The notes under the pieces were generated by a model. It did not search any database and was not told where the DNA came from. It worked only from the letters and a program-made list of their open reading frames with translations. Below are positions 23,339 through 32,400 of a stretch of 42,187 nt of DNA, one piece after another. Location of the stretch: positions 1-42,187 of the forward strand of contig JADLDL010000328.1 in the NCBI GenBank assembly GCA_020846655.1, written 5' to 3'. The stretch comes from Saprospiraceae bacterium (GTDB lineage: Bacteria; Bacteroidota; Bacteroidia; Chitinophagales; Saprospiraceae). Numbering within the stretch: the stretch's first letter is position 1; the number at the start of each line of letters is the position of its first letter. A program made the position numbers and the translations under genes.

Positions 23339-25705
23339 ATGCAACATGCACTACTCCGCCTGCTGCCAGCCCTGCTGCTGGCCCTGCCAGTTTTGGCCGG
23401 CGCACAACCCAAAATTCAACTCCAATCGCACGCCACCGGCTTTGTCCGCCCGGTTGATATCGCCCATTGTGGCGACAGCCGCCTGTTTATCGTCGAACAA
23501 CGCGGCCTGATTTTTATGCTCGACAGCTTGGGCAACCGGCTTCAGGACACTTTCCTGAACATCATCAACCGGGTGCGCTCCACCGAAAACGAACGCGGCT
23601 TGCTCGGCCTGGCTTTCCCGCCCGATTACGCCCAAACCGGCGTGTTTTATGTCGATTATACCCGCCAAACCGACGGCGACACCCGCGTTTCGCGCTTTTC
23701 GCTCCTGCCCGGCAACCCCAACCGGGCCGACCCGAACAGCGAAGAAATCCTGCTTACCCAGGACCAGCCCTACAACAACCACAACGGCGGTTGCCTCAAA
23801 TTTGGCCCCGACGGCTACCTCTACATTTCTTTGGGCGACGGCGGCTCCGGCGGCGATCCCCAGAACTATGGCCAAACCAAAAATACCCTTCTGGGCAAAA
23901 TACTCCGCATCGACGTCGGCAGTACCTCTCCAGGCCTGCCCTATGCCATCCCGGCCGACAACCCTTTCGTCGGAGATCCGGCCTTCCGGCCAGAAGTCTG
24001 GTCCTGGGGCCTGCGCAATCCCTGGCGTTTTTCCTTTGACCGACTCACCGGTGATATGTGGATCGGCGATGTCGGCCAGGTGACCCGCGAAGAAATTGAC
24101 TTCGAACCCGCCGGCCTCGGCGGCCGCAACTACGGCTGGCGTTGCTACGAAGGCACATCCGCGCACAACACCTCCGGCTGCCCACCCATATCTTCCTTCG
24201 TGCCGCCGGTATTTGATTACGACAACAACTCCGTCGGCTGCTCCGTCACCGGCGGCTTTATCTACCGCGGCGCGCGCTACAGCGACTTGTCGGGCGTGTA
24301 CCTGTTTACCGACTATTGCAGCGGTCGCTGGTGGGCCACCCGCCGGCTGCCCGATGGCACATTTCCTACCGCTCAAATCGCCGACCTCGCCAACAGCCAG
24401 TACAGCGCGCTTGGCGAAGACCGCGACGGCGAACTCTACGTAGCGGCGCTGGCGCAAGGCACGATTTATAGAATCAAAGAATTGTGCTCGCCGTTCCAGA
24501 TTTCCGGCACGGTCACAGCGGCCACTTGCGACGGTTCCTTCGATGGCATCGTCGACCTGAACCTCAGCGGCGGCACGGCCCCCTATACCATCAATTGGAG
24601 CAATGCACAAACCGACTCTACCATCATTTACCTCAACCCAGGCACTTATTCTGTAGAGGTGCAGGACGGGCTCGGCTGCGTGCGGCGCGATACGTTCGAG
24701 GTGGATGCCGCCGTACAGGTGCCCCTGCCCTCGGCGGCCGTGTTGTCGTGGACGGCGCCCCTGCCCACGGCCGCCCTGCTGTGCCCTGGCGATACGGTTG
24801 TGCTGGAAGCCTCGGAGGCGCCTACGATGATGGGCTACCAGTGGTACCAGGACGGGGTGTACCTCAATGGCGCCACGAACCGCCAACTGGCGGCCACACA
24901 GGCCGGCGCGTATGTGGTGGAGTTCAGCGGCGTGCCCTGCTACTCCCCCAAATCGGAGACTGTGCAAGTTGAGCAAGCCGTCATCACAGTGCCCGAGCCG
25001 GCCATCCTCATCAATGGCAGCGCAGTGTTGTGTGCCGGCGATTCCACCACACTGGTGGCCGCTACGGCCCCCGCCGGCCTCATCCCACAGTGGTACCGCA
25101 ACGGCGTGGCCATTGCCGGCGCCACCGAGCAGCAATTGCTGGTCTTGGAAGCCGGCGACTACAGCGTGGAGTACCGGACGGCTGCCTGCGCGGTCTATAC
25201 CGCCAGCCCGGTGGCTGTTTCAGAAGAAATTGCTATTCCGGTGAGCCTGAATTTTGCAAGCGATACTCTCCGGGTGTCCAATGATGGCTGGACCGCTTAC
25301 CAATGGTACCAGGACGGAGCGCCCATAGCAGGCGCCACGGATGTATTTTTTGTGCCTTCGGCAAATGGGTTCTACGAATGCATCCTGAGCTCGCCGAATG
25401 GCTGCCTCTACCGGCCGGGCCTGCAGGTCGTGCTCGTGGGAACCGGCTTGCCGGACAATGTGACCCGCCTGACGCTGGCGCCCAATCCGACAGCCGCCGA
25501 CGTGATCCTGCTGCTCGATCTGAAGCGGGCGGAACACGCGAACCTGGTGTTGCAGGATGCCCGCCAGCGACAAATTTTTTCTGTGCAACAGTTCGGGCAG
25601 CGAATCGAACAGAAAATTGATCTACGGGATGTGCCGGCGGGTACATATTACCTGAGCATCCGCCTGGAAAGCGGCACGTTTGTGCGGACAATCGTCAAGA
25701 ACTAA
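23339..25705 (+). CDS. Secreted glucose/sorbosone dehydrogenase-like protein with SprB, Ig-like and T9SS modules
   Basis: 788 residues from MQHALLRLLPALLLALPVLAG, a good signal peptide; the longer frame from 23207 adds an unlikely N-terminus. Residues about 22-380 form a six-bladed soluble quinoprotein dehydrogenase-type propeller: GFVRPVDIAHCGDSRLFIVE, GLLGLAFPPDY, NNHNGGCLKFGPDGYLYISL with GDGG, VWSWGLRNPWRFSFD and YGWRCYEG. The NHNGG segment carries the histidine that acts as base in soluble PQQ glucose dehydrogenase. About 382-460 is a SprB repeat (GGTAPYTINWSNAQT). Three Ig-like units follow (YQWYQDGVYLNGAT, PQWYRNGVAIAGAT, YQWYQDGAPIAGAT), then a type A T9SS domain (LAPNPTAADVILLL ... 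RTIVKN). The likely role is oxidation of an extracellular sugar or aldose at the cell surface with PQQ; cofactor and substrate are unproven. Confidence 0.9.
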   Translation: MQHALLRLLPALLLALPVLAGAQPKIQLQSHATGFVRPVDIAHCGDSRLFIVEQRGLIFMLDSLGNRLQDTFLNIINRVRSTENERGLLGLAFPPDYAQTGVFYVDYTRQTDGDTRVSRFSLLPGNPNRADPNSEEILLTQDQPYNNHNGGCLKFGPDGYLYISLGDGGSGGDPQNYGQTKNTLLGKILRIDVGSTSPGLPYAIPADNPFVGDPAFRPEVWSWGLRNPWRFSFDRLTGDMWIGDVGQVTREEIDFEPAGLGGRNYGWRCYEGTSAHNTSGCPPISSFVPPVFDYDNNSVGCSVTGGFIYRGARYSDLSGVYLFTDYCSGRWWATRRLPDGTFPTAQIADLANSQYSALGEDRDGELYVAALAQGTIYRIKELCSPFQISGTVTAATCDGSFDGIVDLNLSGGTAPYTINWSNAQTDSTIIYLNPGTYSVEVQDGLGCVRRDTFEVDAAVQVPLPSAAVLSWTAPLPTAALLCPGDTVVLEASEAPTMMGYQWYQDGVYLNGATNRQLAATQAGAYVVEFSGVPCYSPKSETVQVEQAVITVPEPAILINGSAVLCAGDSTTLVAATAPAGLIPQWYRNGVAIAGATEQQLLVLEAGDYSVEYRTAACAVYTASPVAVSEEIAIPVSLNFASDTLRVSNDGWTAYQWYQDGAPIAGATDVFFVPSANGFYECILSSPNGCLYRPGLQVVLVGTGLPDNVTRLTLAPNPTAADVILLLDLKRAEHANLVLQDARQRQIFSVQQFGQRIEQKIDLRDVPAGTYYLSIRLESGTFVRTIVKN

Positions 25706-25730
25706 TCGCTACAGGCTGACGCATTTGCCG

Positions 25731-25738
25731 TATTTTTG
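25731..25738 (+). promoter_or_regulatory. -7 box for the small secreted protein gene
   Basis: TATTTTTG matches TAnnTTTG exactly, 45 nt before the ATG at 25783. A TTTG lies just upstream at 25724, too close to be a -33 element. Confidence 0.4.
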
Positions 25739-25782
25739 GGATTCGAATTGTACTTGTTTTTGAAAAATAAACTTTTTTATTC

Positions 25783-26130
25783 ATGCAAAAAATACTCTTG
25801 CTCCTGACGTTCGTGTGCCTCGCACTGCCTGCCCTGAACGCCCAAAACACCCGGCGGACCGAGGTGTTTTTTACTCAGTACCACACGCAAACGGACCTGA
25901 TGAATATCAAAGGCGAGTTGAAAGCGCAAAAAATCCTGCTCGAATACACCCACATGGCGTTCGACGCACAAGGCCACCTCACCGAACTGTCGTTTACGGT
26001 AGATTGCCAGGACGGCTTCAAAGGCTCGGGCTCGTCCACTAAAATCCCGGAAGATACCCGTTTTGGATTTGTTCGCGACCGCCGCCCGGGGGCTAAATCT
26101 CCGTTCACTTCCGGCGAGATACTGGAGTAA
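25783..26130 (+). CDS. Small secreted protein of unknown function
   Basis: 115 residues with a clear signal peptide (MQKILLLLTFVCLALPALNAQ). The mature 94 residues contain LKAQKILLEYTHMAFDAQGH and LTELSFTVDCQDGFKGSGSS, a pattern of short strands (helper-like 'G-x-x-L-x-x-DCKDG-x-x-G') seen at the ends of some Bacteroidota M56-type membrane proteins and in small exported proteins. No function is known to me. It has its own -7 box and faces the outer-membrane receptor gene across a shared terminator, so it is probably transcribed alone. Confidence 0.75.
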   Translation: MQKILLLLTFVCLALPALNAQNTRRTEVFFTQYHTQTDLMNIKGELKAQKILLEYTHMAFDAQGHLTELSFTVDCQDGFKGSGSSTKIPEDTRFGFVRDRRPGAKSPFTSGEILE

Positions 26131-26150
26131 AACACAACTGTTTTTTACTG

Positions 26151-26210
26151 TTTAGCCAATAAAAAAGGGTGACTTTCTGTACGGAAAGTCACCCTTTTTT
26201 ATTGGCTAAA
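26151..26210. terminator. Bidirectional terminator with a 27-bp perfect stem
   Basis: Arm 26151-26177 (starting TTTAGCCAATAAAAAAGGG) is perfectly complementary to 26184-26210, with a 6-nt loop. Each strand has GTGACTTTC-type GC pairs near the loop followed by a six-base U tract within the stem. It lies between convergent genes, 20 nt after one stop and 9 nt from the other, and is expected to end both transcripts. Confidence 0.92.
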
Positions 26211-26219
26211 AAACACGGA

Positions 26220-29057
26220 TCAGCGCATCACCCGTACCCGAAAACCGGGTCCGCCGCCGCCCGGGCCGCCCATTTTATTCAGGGCGTAGGTAAAACGAAG
26301 GGTAGCATACCGGCCTAAGGAGGCTGTCCGCACATCTTCCACGTAGTTCAGGTTGGCGGTGCGGTTGATGCCGACGTTGCGGTTGAGCAGGTCGTGTGCG
26401 GCCAGGGTCAGTTGACCGCGTTTGTTTTTCAGGAAAAATTTGGAGACGCTGGCGTTCCAAATCGGAATAGCCTGGTCGTAGCCCTGGCTGAGGCCGGTGT
26501 TGCGCACGAGGTCGAGCGCGGTATTCAGGGCCCAGTTGTGTGGCAGTTCGATGTTCAGTTCGCCGGAATAAGTTTGGCGCAGGTAGTCCTGGTTGAAGGC
26601 CTCGTCGATGGAGTAGCGCGACTGGTTCCAACTCAGTTGGGCTTCGGCGCTCAGCGTCAGCCATTCGGCTGGCGTAAATTCCCAGGAGAGGGATTGGCTC
26701 AGCAGCAGCCCGGTGGTGGTATTTTGGGTGTTATCGATCAAATTCAGGCCCCGGCTCAGCGAGCCTTCGCTGCGCAGGTTGAAGCGGCTTTTGATTTTTT
26801 TCCAGGGGAGCCCGAAGGCCATGTTGCCGGCCAGGCGGTAGTCGGAAGCCACATTGACCGGGCGATAGTGCCGCACAAACAGCGAGTCGACCGATTGGGC
26901 ATTGACGATGCGGTCGCGGGTGTAGGTGAAAAACAACATGCTGAAAAAACTGCGCATGGTTTCAGGGTCAAATTGCACATAACTGGCGTTGGCGTTGTGG
27001 GCGTACTCGGGTTTCAGGTCGGGATTGCCTTCGGTGATGTTGAGCGGGTCGCTCACATCGGGCACGGGTTGTAATTGCTGGACCGAGGGCGCGTTGATAT
27101 TGGTGGTATAGCCCAGCCGCAGGTGTTTGGACGGCGTGAAATCGTAGTTAAAATCGAGCCGGGGTAGCAGGTGCCGGAAATTTTGGCGCACGGGCTGGCC
27201 CTGGCCGCTGGTCACCTCGCCGTCGAGCGTGGCGGTTTGGGCATCGAGGCCGGCGCTGCCATTCCAGGATTTGCGGTTGATGCGCAGGCCCGCGCCTGCC
27301 CGATGGAAACCGAAGCGGTTGGTGTAGGCATTGGAGAGCAGGGGGTCGAAATTGCGCTCGCCGGCCAGCAGGGCATACACCACCTTGTCGGCGCGGTTTT
27401 CGGCCTGGCTGAATTGGTAGGAAAATTCGAGGTAGCGGCGTTTGCCGAGCGGCTCAGTGTAGGTAGCCCGGGCGCCGAGGTTGAGCACGTCGTTTTGAAA
27501 ATCCTGGTATTGCTGGAGGGTGTCGCTGCGGAAAAATTGCGGGTCGGCATCGTAAAAGCGGTTGGCCGAAAAACTGGTGCTGCTGAGTTGGTTGTTGTTC
27601 AGGCCGGCCGTGAAATTGGCGGATATGTTGCGCCCTTTTTTGGCAAATTTATGGCGGAAGAGCAGGCCACCGCTCCAGTTGAGGCCCTCGGCCCCGGCGT
27701 TGTAGCGGCGCTGGCCGTCGTTTTGGAGATTGCCTTCGGCATCCAGGAGTTGGGTGCTGGCGCCCGATTCGGTGTTTCGCTGGCTGATGGTAAACAGTGA
27801 GGTAACCTGAATGGAATTAAAAGAGTCGATTTTTTGGTCGAGCGTCAGGTTGAGGCGGTGGTTGTCGGCCACGGAATTTTCGGCCGAGGTTTCGGTGGAT
27901 ACAAAATTGCCGCCGGGCAAAAACGACTCGCGGTTGATTTGGCGCTGGTAGTCGCGGTCCGACTGGCTGTAGAAATAACTGCTGTTCAGGTCGCCGGTGT
28001 ATTTTTTGCCGTATTCCTGGTTGAAATTGACGCCGCCCGACCAGGTTTTGAGGAAGCCGTCGTTTTGGCCGCCGAAATCCAGCGGTATGCCGCTGTCGTC
28101 GTCCGAATTGAATTGCAGGCGCATGCCGCCGCCGCTCATCATTTGCCGCATGGCGCCGGAAAACGCCATATAATCGTCGATGGAAAAGCCGGACTGGTTG
28201 GTGTTGTTGGCCATACCGAGCAGCGAAAGTTGTTGCTTGGGTTTGAAGCGGTTGAGGTTGGCGCGACCTTCGTAGCGAAAATCGTTGGGAGCCTCGTGCA
28301 GGTCGCTGCCAGCGCCGGCGCTGGCCTGTCCGAACCAGCCGTTTTTCTTGTCTTCTTTCAGGTTGAGGTTGATGGTTTTTTCGCGTTGCCCGTCGTCGAT
28401 GCCGCTAAACGTGGCTTGTTCGGATTTTTTATCAAAGATCTGCACCTTGTCGACGGCGTCGGCGGGCAGGTTTTGGGTGGCCAGTTTGGGGTCGGAGCCA
28501 AAAAATTTCTTCCCATCCACGAGCACGTTTTTCACCACCTCTCCCTGGGCTTTGATGGTGCCGTCGCGCTGCACCTCCAAGGAGGGCAGTTTCTTCAGGA
28601 GGTCTTCCACCAGGCCGTTTTCTTTTACTTTGAAGGAGCCGGCGTTGAATTCGATCGTATCGTTTTTGATGGTGACGGGGTTGGCTTCGCCGGTGATCTG
28701 GACTTCATTGAGCAAGGTGTTTTTGCTTTCCAGTTGCAAAATGCCCAGCCGGAGTTCGGGCGCTCCTGTGGTGTCGGGGACCCGGATGGCCCGGTGCAGG
28801 TTGCGGTAGCCGAAATAGGTGGCGCGCAGCAGGTAGTCGCCGCCGTTCAGGTTTTTGAAATCAAAACTGCCGTCGGCGCGCGAACGGGTAAAGAAGAGCA
28901 GGCTGCTGTCCTGGGGGTTGAGCAACATCACCGTTGCCATTTCGAGCGGCGCCTGCGCACTGTCCTGGAGGGTTCCGCTCAGGGTGTATTTTTGAGAAAA
29001 AAGCAAACAGGGTAGGAAAAGCAGGGTAGCTAGGGATAAAAATAATTTTGTTTTCAT
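26220..29057 (-). CDS. TonB-plug outer-membrane beta-barrel protein (OMP_b-brl_3 type)
   Basis: 945-residue outer-membrane protein. Signal peptide about 1-21 (LLFLPCLLFSQ). Residues 24-110 are a CarboxypepD-regulatory-like domain (YTLSGTLQDSAQAPLEMATV, RADGSFDFKNLNGGDYLL). About 113-235 is a TonB plug-like domain (LNEVQITGEANPVTIKNDTI, LVEDLLKKLPSLEVQRDG, VVKNVLVDGKKFFGSDP, DAVDKVQIFDKKSEQ). The rest is a long beta-barrel rich in aromatic-ended strands, with LRLGYTTNINAPSVQQLQ and NPDLKPEYAHNANASYVQF typical of the OMP_b-brl_3 family. The C-terminus is glycine-rich (MGGPGGGGPGFRVRVMR). No SusD partner is adjacent, so it is unlikely to be a Sus-type glycan importer. These proteins are annotated as TonB-dependent receptors, but the ligand is unknown. 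A good -7 box lies directly upstream. Confidence 0.9.
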   Translation of the reverse strand: MKTKLFLSLATLLFLPCLLFSQKYTLSGTLQDSAQAPLEMATVMLLNPQDSSLLFFTRSRADGSFDFKNLNGGDYLLRATYFGYRNLHRAIRVPDTTGAPELRLGILQLESKNTLLNEVQITGEANPVTIKNDTIEFNAGSFKVKENGLVEDLLKKLPSLEVQRDGTIKAQGEVVKNVLVDGKKFFGSDPKLATQNLPADAVDKVQIFDKKSEQATFSGIDDGQREKTINLNLKEDKKNGWFGQASAGAGSDLHEAPNDFRYEGRANLNRFKPKQQLSLLGMANNTNQSGFSIDDYMAFSGAMRQMMSGGGMRLQFNSDDDSGIPLDFGGQNDGFLKTWSGGVNFNQEYGKKYTGDLNSSYFYSQSDRDYQRQINRESFLPGGNFVSTETSAENSVADNHRLNLTLDQKIDSFNSIQVTSLFTISQRNTESGASTQLLDAEGNLQNDGQRRYNAGAEGLNWSGGLLFRHKFAKKGRNISANFTAGLNNNQLSSTSFSANRFYDADPQFFRSDTLQQYQDFQNDVLNLGARATYTEPLGKRRYLEFSYQFSQAENRADKVVYALLAGERNFDPLLSNAYTNRFGFHRAGAGLRINRKSWNGSAGLDAQTATLDGEVTSGQGQPVRQNFRHLLPRLDFNYDFTPSKHLRLGYTTNINAPSVQQLQPVPDVSDPLNITEGNPDLKPEYAHNANASYVQFDPETMRSFFSMLFFTYTRDRIVNAQSVDSLFVRHYRPVNVASDYRLAGNMAFGLPWKKIKSRFNLRSEGSLSRGLNLIDNTQNTTTGLLLSQSLSWEFTPAEWLTLSAEAQLSWNQSRYSIDEAFNQDYLRQTYSGELNIELPHNWALNTALDLVRNTGLSQGYDQAIPIWNASVSKFFLKNKRGQLTLAAHDLLNRNVGINRTANLNYVEDVRTASLGRYATLRFTYALNKMGGPGGGGPGFRVRVMR

Positions 29058-29088
29058 AGCCGAATTCTATTGGAAAATAGTTGTCTGG

Positions 29089-29096
29089 CAAAGGTA
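29089..29096 (-). promoter_or_regulatory. Bacteroidota -7 box for the outer-membrane protein gene
   Basis: The minus strand reads TACCTTTG, an exact match to TAnnTTTG, 32 nt before the ATG at 29057. This gives a short leader of about 25 nt. Confidence 0.6.
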
Positions 29097-29429
29097 GGAA
29101 CTGGTTTTTGAGGCCCAGGTTAAGCAGCCTTGAAGGAAGGTTAAAAAAGGTTAATGCTGCCGAAGGTCTGATTTGGCACCAGATTTGTAGGTTTTCTAAA
29201 GCCGGTTATTTCTTTTTCCGGCTTCTTTCAGGCATCCACTCCGGTTACACGTTTTTTGCCTGGTGGCAGGTTTTTTTTCTCGCTGACCTGCGGAGCGTCT
29301 CGCTCCCCTTTCCAAGCTAAATCTGTTTTTTTTAATCCGCTTTTCGCAACACACCTCGGGACTGTTTACGCTTTTGCTGTCTTCCGCAGCAAGGGCCCGT
29401 CATGTTCAACTAAACAGTTGTTAGGTCTA
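29097..29429 (+). promoter_or_regulatory. Leader region of the HYR-like repeat protein, with hairpins
   Basis: 333 nt with no gene. AAGCCGG at 29199-29205 pairs with CCGGCTT at 29218-29224 around a T-rich loop, a weak terminator-like hairpin. GGAGCG-TCT-CGCTCC at 29292-29306 is another hairpin, followed at about 29325 by eight T residues. ACTGTTTA at 29361-29368 and TAAACAGT at 29411-29418 are complementary and enclose TTGCTG/CAGCAA, a nested structure ending 11 nt before the start codon. No exact TAnnTTTG box was found. Confidence 0.4.
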
Positions 29430-32400
29430 ATGAAGTTTGATATCTGCGTACTCAAAAAACTATTGGCCGGAGTGTATCTCCTGGCCATGCCCGCCCTGCT
29501 GGCGGCCACTGCTTCCTATCCTGCCTTTTCTGCCATATCGGGAGATCCGGCACATGGAGGAACAGCAATTCTGAGCATCACCTGCCCGAATGACATTGCC
29601 GTGTCTTGCGCCGATCAGACGCCCGACATCGATGTGAGCGCCGTAACGGCCACTTCCAGCTGCCCCGGCTCGATTCTGGAAGCGCATATGGGTGATGTGA
29701 TCAGCAGTCAGGAATGTGCCAACCGCTACACGCTGTTGCGGACGTACCAGGCCACCGACCAGTGCGGCCAAACGGCCTCCTGTGTGCAACGCATCGAGGT
29801 GAAAGACCAGCTGCTGCCGGCAATAACCTGCCCGGCCAACCTGACCGTGGAATGCGCTGCGCAAATTCCGGCCGTTGACCCGGCGGCAGTGACGGCCTCC
29901 GACAATTGCAGCGGCGCCCCGGCCAAATCCTTTGTTTCGGAACTCGTGGAATACCAAACCTGCGCCAACAAATTCCTGCTGTTGCGCCAATACCAGGCTA
30001 CGGATGCCTGTGGCAACCGGGCGACTTGTGTGCAACGAATCCGGGTAGCCGACAACAAGGTGAGTGCGCTGGCCTGCCCGCCCACCCTCAGCCTTTCCTG
30101 CGCCAGCGAAATCCCGGCGCCGGATATCAACACCCTGACCCTCAGCGATGCCTGCGGCCTCCTGACGGCGGTACACGTGAATGATTTTTATTCCAACCAA
30201 ACCTGTCCCAACACCTTTCAGATCGCTCGCACCTATCTTGCCACCGATGCCTGCCAAAATACTGCCAGCTGTGTACAACAGATCCAGGTGACTGATAAAC
30301 AAGGCCCAGACTTGGTTTGTCCGAAGGACATTACCGTTTCCTGCAACGAGCAATTGCCCTCCGTAGACGTGAGTGCTATGACGACTTCGGATGCTTGCGG
30401 CGGAACGGTCGTCCGGGCGCACCTGAGCAGTGAAGTACACCACAAAATTTGCCACAATCAAGACCAGGTGACCCGTACCTACCAGGCTACCGACGCCTGC
30501 GGCAACACCAGCACCTGCGCGCAACACGTGGAGGTAAAAGACGAAGTCAGTCCGGAAATTACCTGCCCGCCAAACCTGACCCTGAGCTGCCCCGACGATG
30601 CCCTGGAACCCAATCTGCAGGCCTTGCTGGTGTGGGACAATTGCGGCGGCTGGCCGCTTCGCGAACACCTCGGCGATGCCATTGCCAGCTTCCCGGCCCA
30701 AAACCGCTACCAGATCAGCCGTACCTACCGCGCTTCGGATGCCTGCTCGAATTCGGAAACCTGCATCCAAAAAATTGACGTGCTCGACGCCGAAGCCCCC
30801 ACGATCAGCTGCCCGTCCAACCTGAGCCTCAGTTGCACAGACCAGGTGCCGCCGGTGGATTTGGACGCCCTGGCCGTCGGCGACAACTGTGGCGTGGCTA
30901 CCCTGAAAAAGACACATGTTGAGGATGTCGTGTCCAACCAAACCTGCGTCAGCCGCTTCACCCTGACCCGTCGGTACCAGGTCGCTGATCTTTGCGGCCA
31001 CACAAGTACCTGCGCGCAGACGATTGTGGTCAAAGACGAGACGCCACCCAGCATCAGCTGTCCACCCAACGTGACGCTCAGCTGCACCGAACAAGCCCTG
31101 GCTATTGACCTGAATGTGGTATCCGCCTCCGACAATTGCGGCGTAGCCGCAAAAAAACATCTCCAGGACAACATCACCGGCAACGCCTGCCAAAATACCT
31201 ATTTGATCCTGCGCAGCTTCCTGGCGGAAGATGCCTGTGGGCAAAGTGCGACTTGTAGCTACCGGATCCGGGTGTCGAGAGTCGGGCAGCCGGCGATCAA
31301 ATGCCCGGCCAACCTGACGGTTTCCTGCGCCACAGAAGTGCCGGCAGCCTTGGCGTCGGTGTCTGGTGTGACGGATAACTGTGGCGGCGCGGTCACGCAG
31401 GCTTCCTGGCTCAGCGATGCGGTATCGGGCAAAACCTGCACCAACCGCTACCTGATTACCCGAAAATTTCAGGCGACCAATTCCTGCGGCGTCAAAGGGA
31501 CCTGTACCCAACAGATCCAGGTCAATGACCAAACGCCGCCAGCAATCGCCTGCCCCGCCCCGGTCACGGTCTCCTGCGCCGAGCAGGTGCCGGCCAGCCA
31601 ACCCAGCCTGATCGTAGCCACCGACCTCTGCGGCGGCGCAAAGCCGACGATAACCGTGAGCGACCTGGTCAGCAATACCGTTTGCAACAATCAATACTTG
31701 ATCAGCCGCAGCTACAAAGCCAAGGACGCATGCGGCAACGAAGCCAGCTGCGTGCAGCCCATCACGGTGCGGGATGTGACGCCACCATCGATCGTTTGTC
31801 CGGCAGCCATCACGGTAACTTGTGCCAACCAAGTTACGTTCCCCAATCCGCTGACGATCCAGGCGGCCGACGACTGTTCGGGCTCCGTCACGCGGCGTTT
31901 TGTCGGCGATCAAATAAGCAACCAGATCTGCGCCAACCAATACACGATTTCCCGGGTGTTTGAAGTGGCTGACCGCTGTGGCAATACCAATACCTGCAAC
32001 CAGTTGATCACCGTGGCCGATGTGAAACCGCCGAGTATTACCTGCCCGCCGGCCCTGACGGTGTCGGGCTCCGAAGAAGTGCCCGGAGAAGATATTTCCG
32101 GCGCTATGGCCGGCAGCGACAATTGCTCGGGGCCGGTACAAAAAAGCCATGCCTACGATCTTATCACGAATATCAGTTGCCAATACTTGCTGACCCGCGT
32201 CTATCAGGTCAGCGACCTATGTGGCAACACAGCCACTTGCCAGCAGAAAATTACGGTCGAAGACAGCCGCGCACCGCAGGGCAAATGCCCGGAAACCTTG
32301 CCCGTGGCCTGCGCCGGCGATATTCCCTGTGCCAGCGACGACCCGAAATGGCAAGCGCTGTTCCAGCAATTACAAGCGGATTTTAGCGACAACTCCGGCG

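Noticed and set aside
23351-25135. A 594-residue open frame antisense to the PQQ dehydrogenase-like gene
   Set aside because: Shadow frame with biased composition; the sense frame is fully supported by family motifs.
29460-32183. A 907-residue open frame antisense to the HYR-like repeat gene
   Set aside because: The translation is rich in Ala, Gly, Arg, Val and His with no domain, and repeats only because the sense gene repeats. The sense frame has a signal peptide, conserved cysteines and a T9SS domain. The open frame is a by-product of GC-rich codon use.
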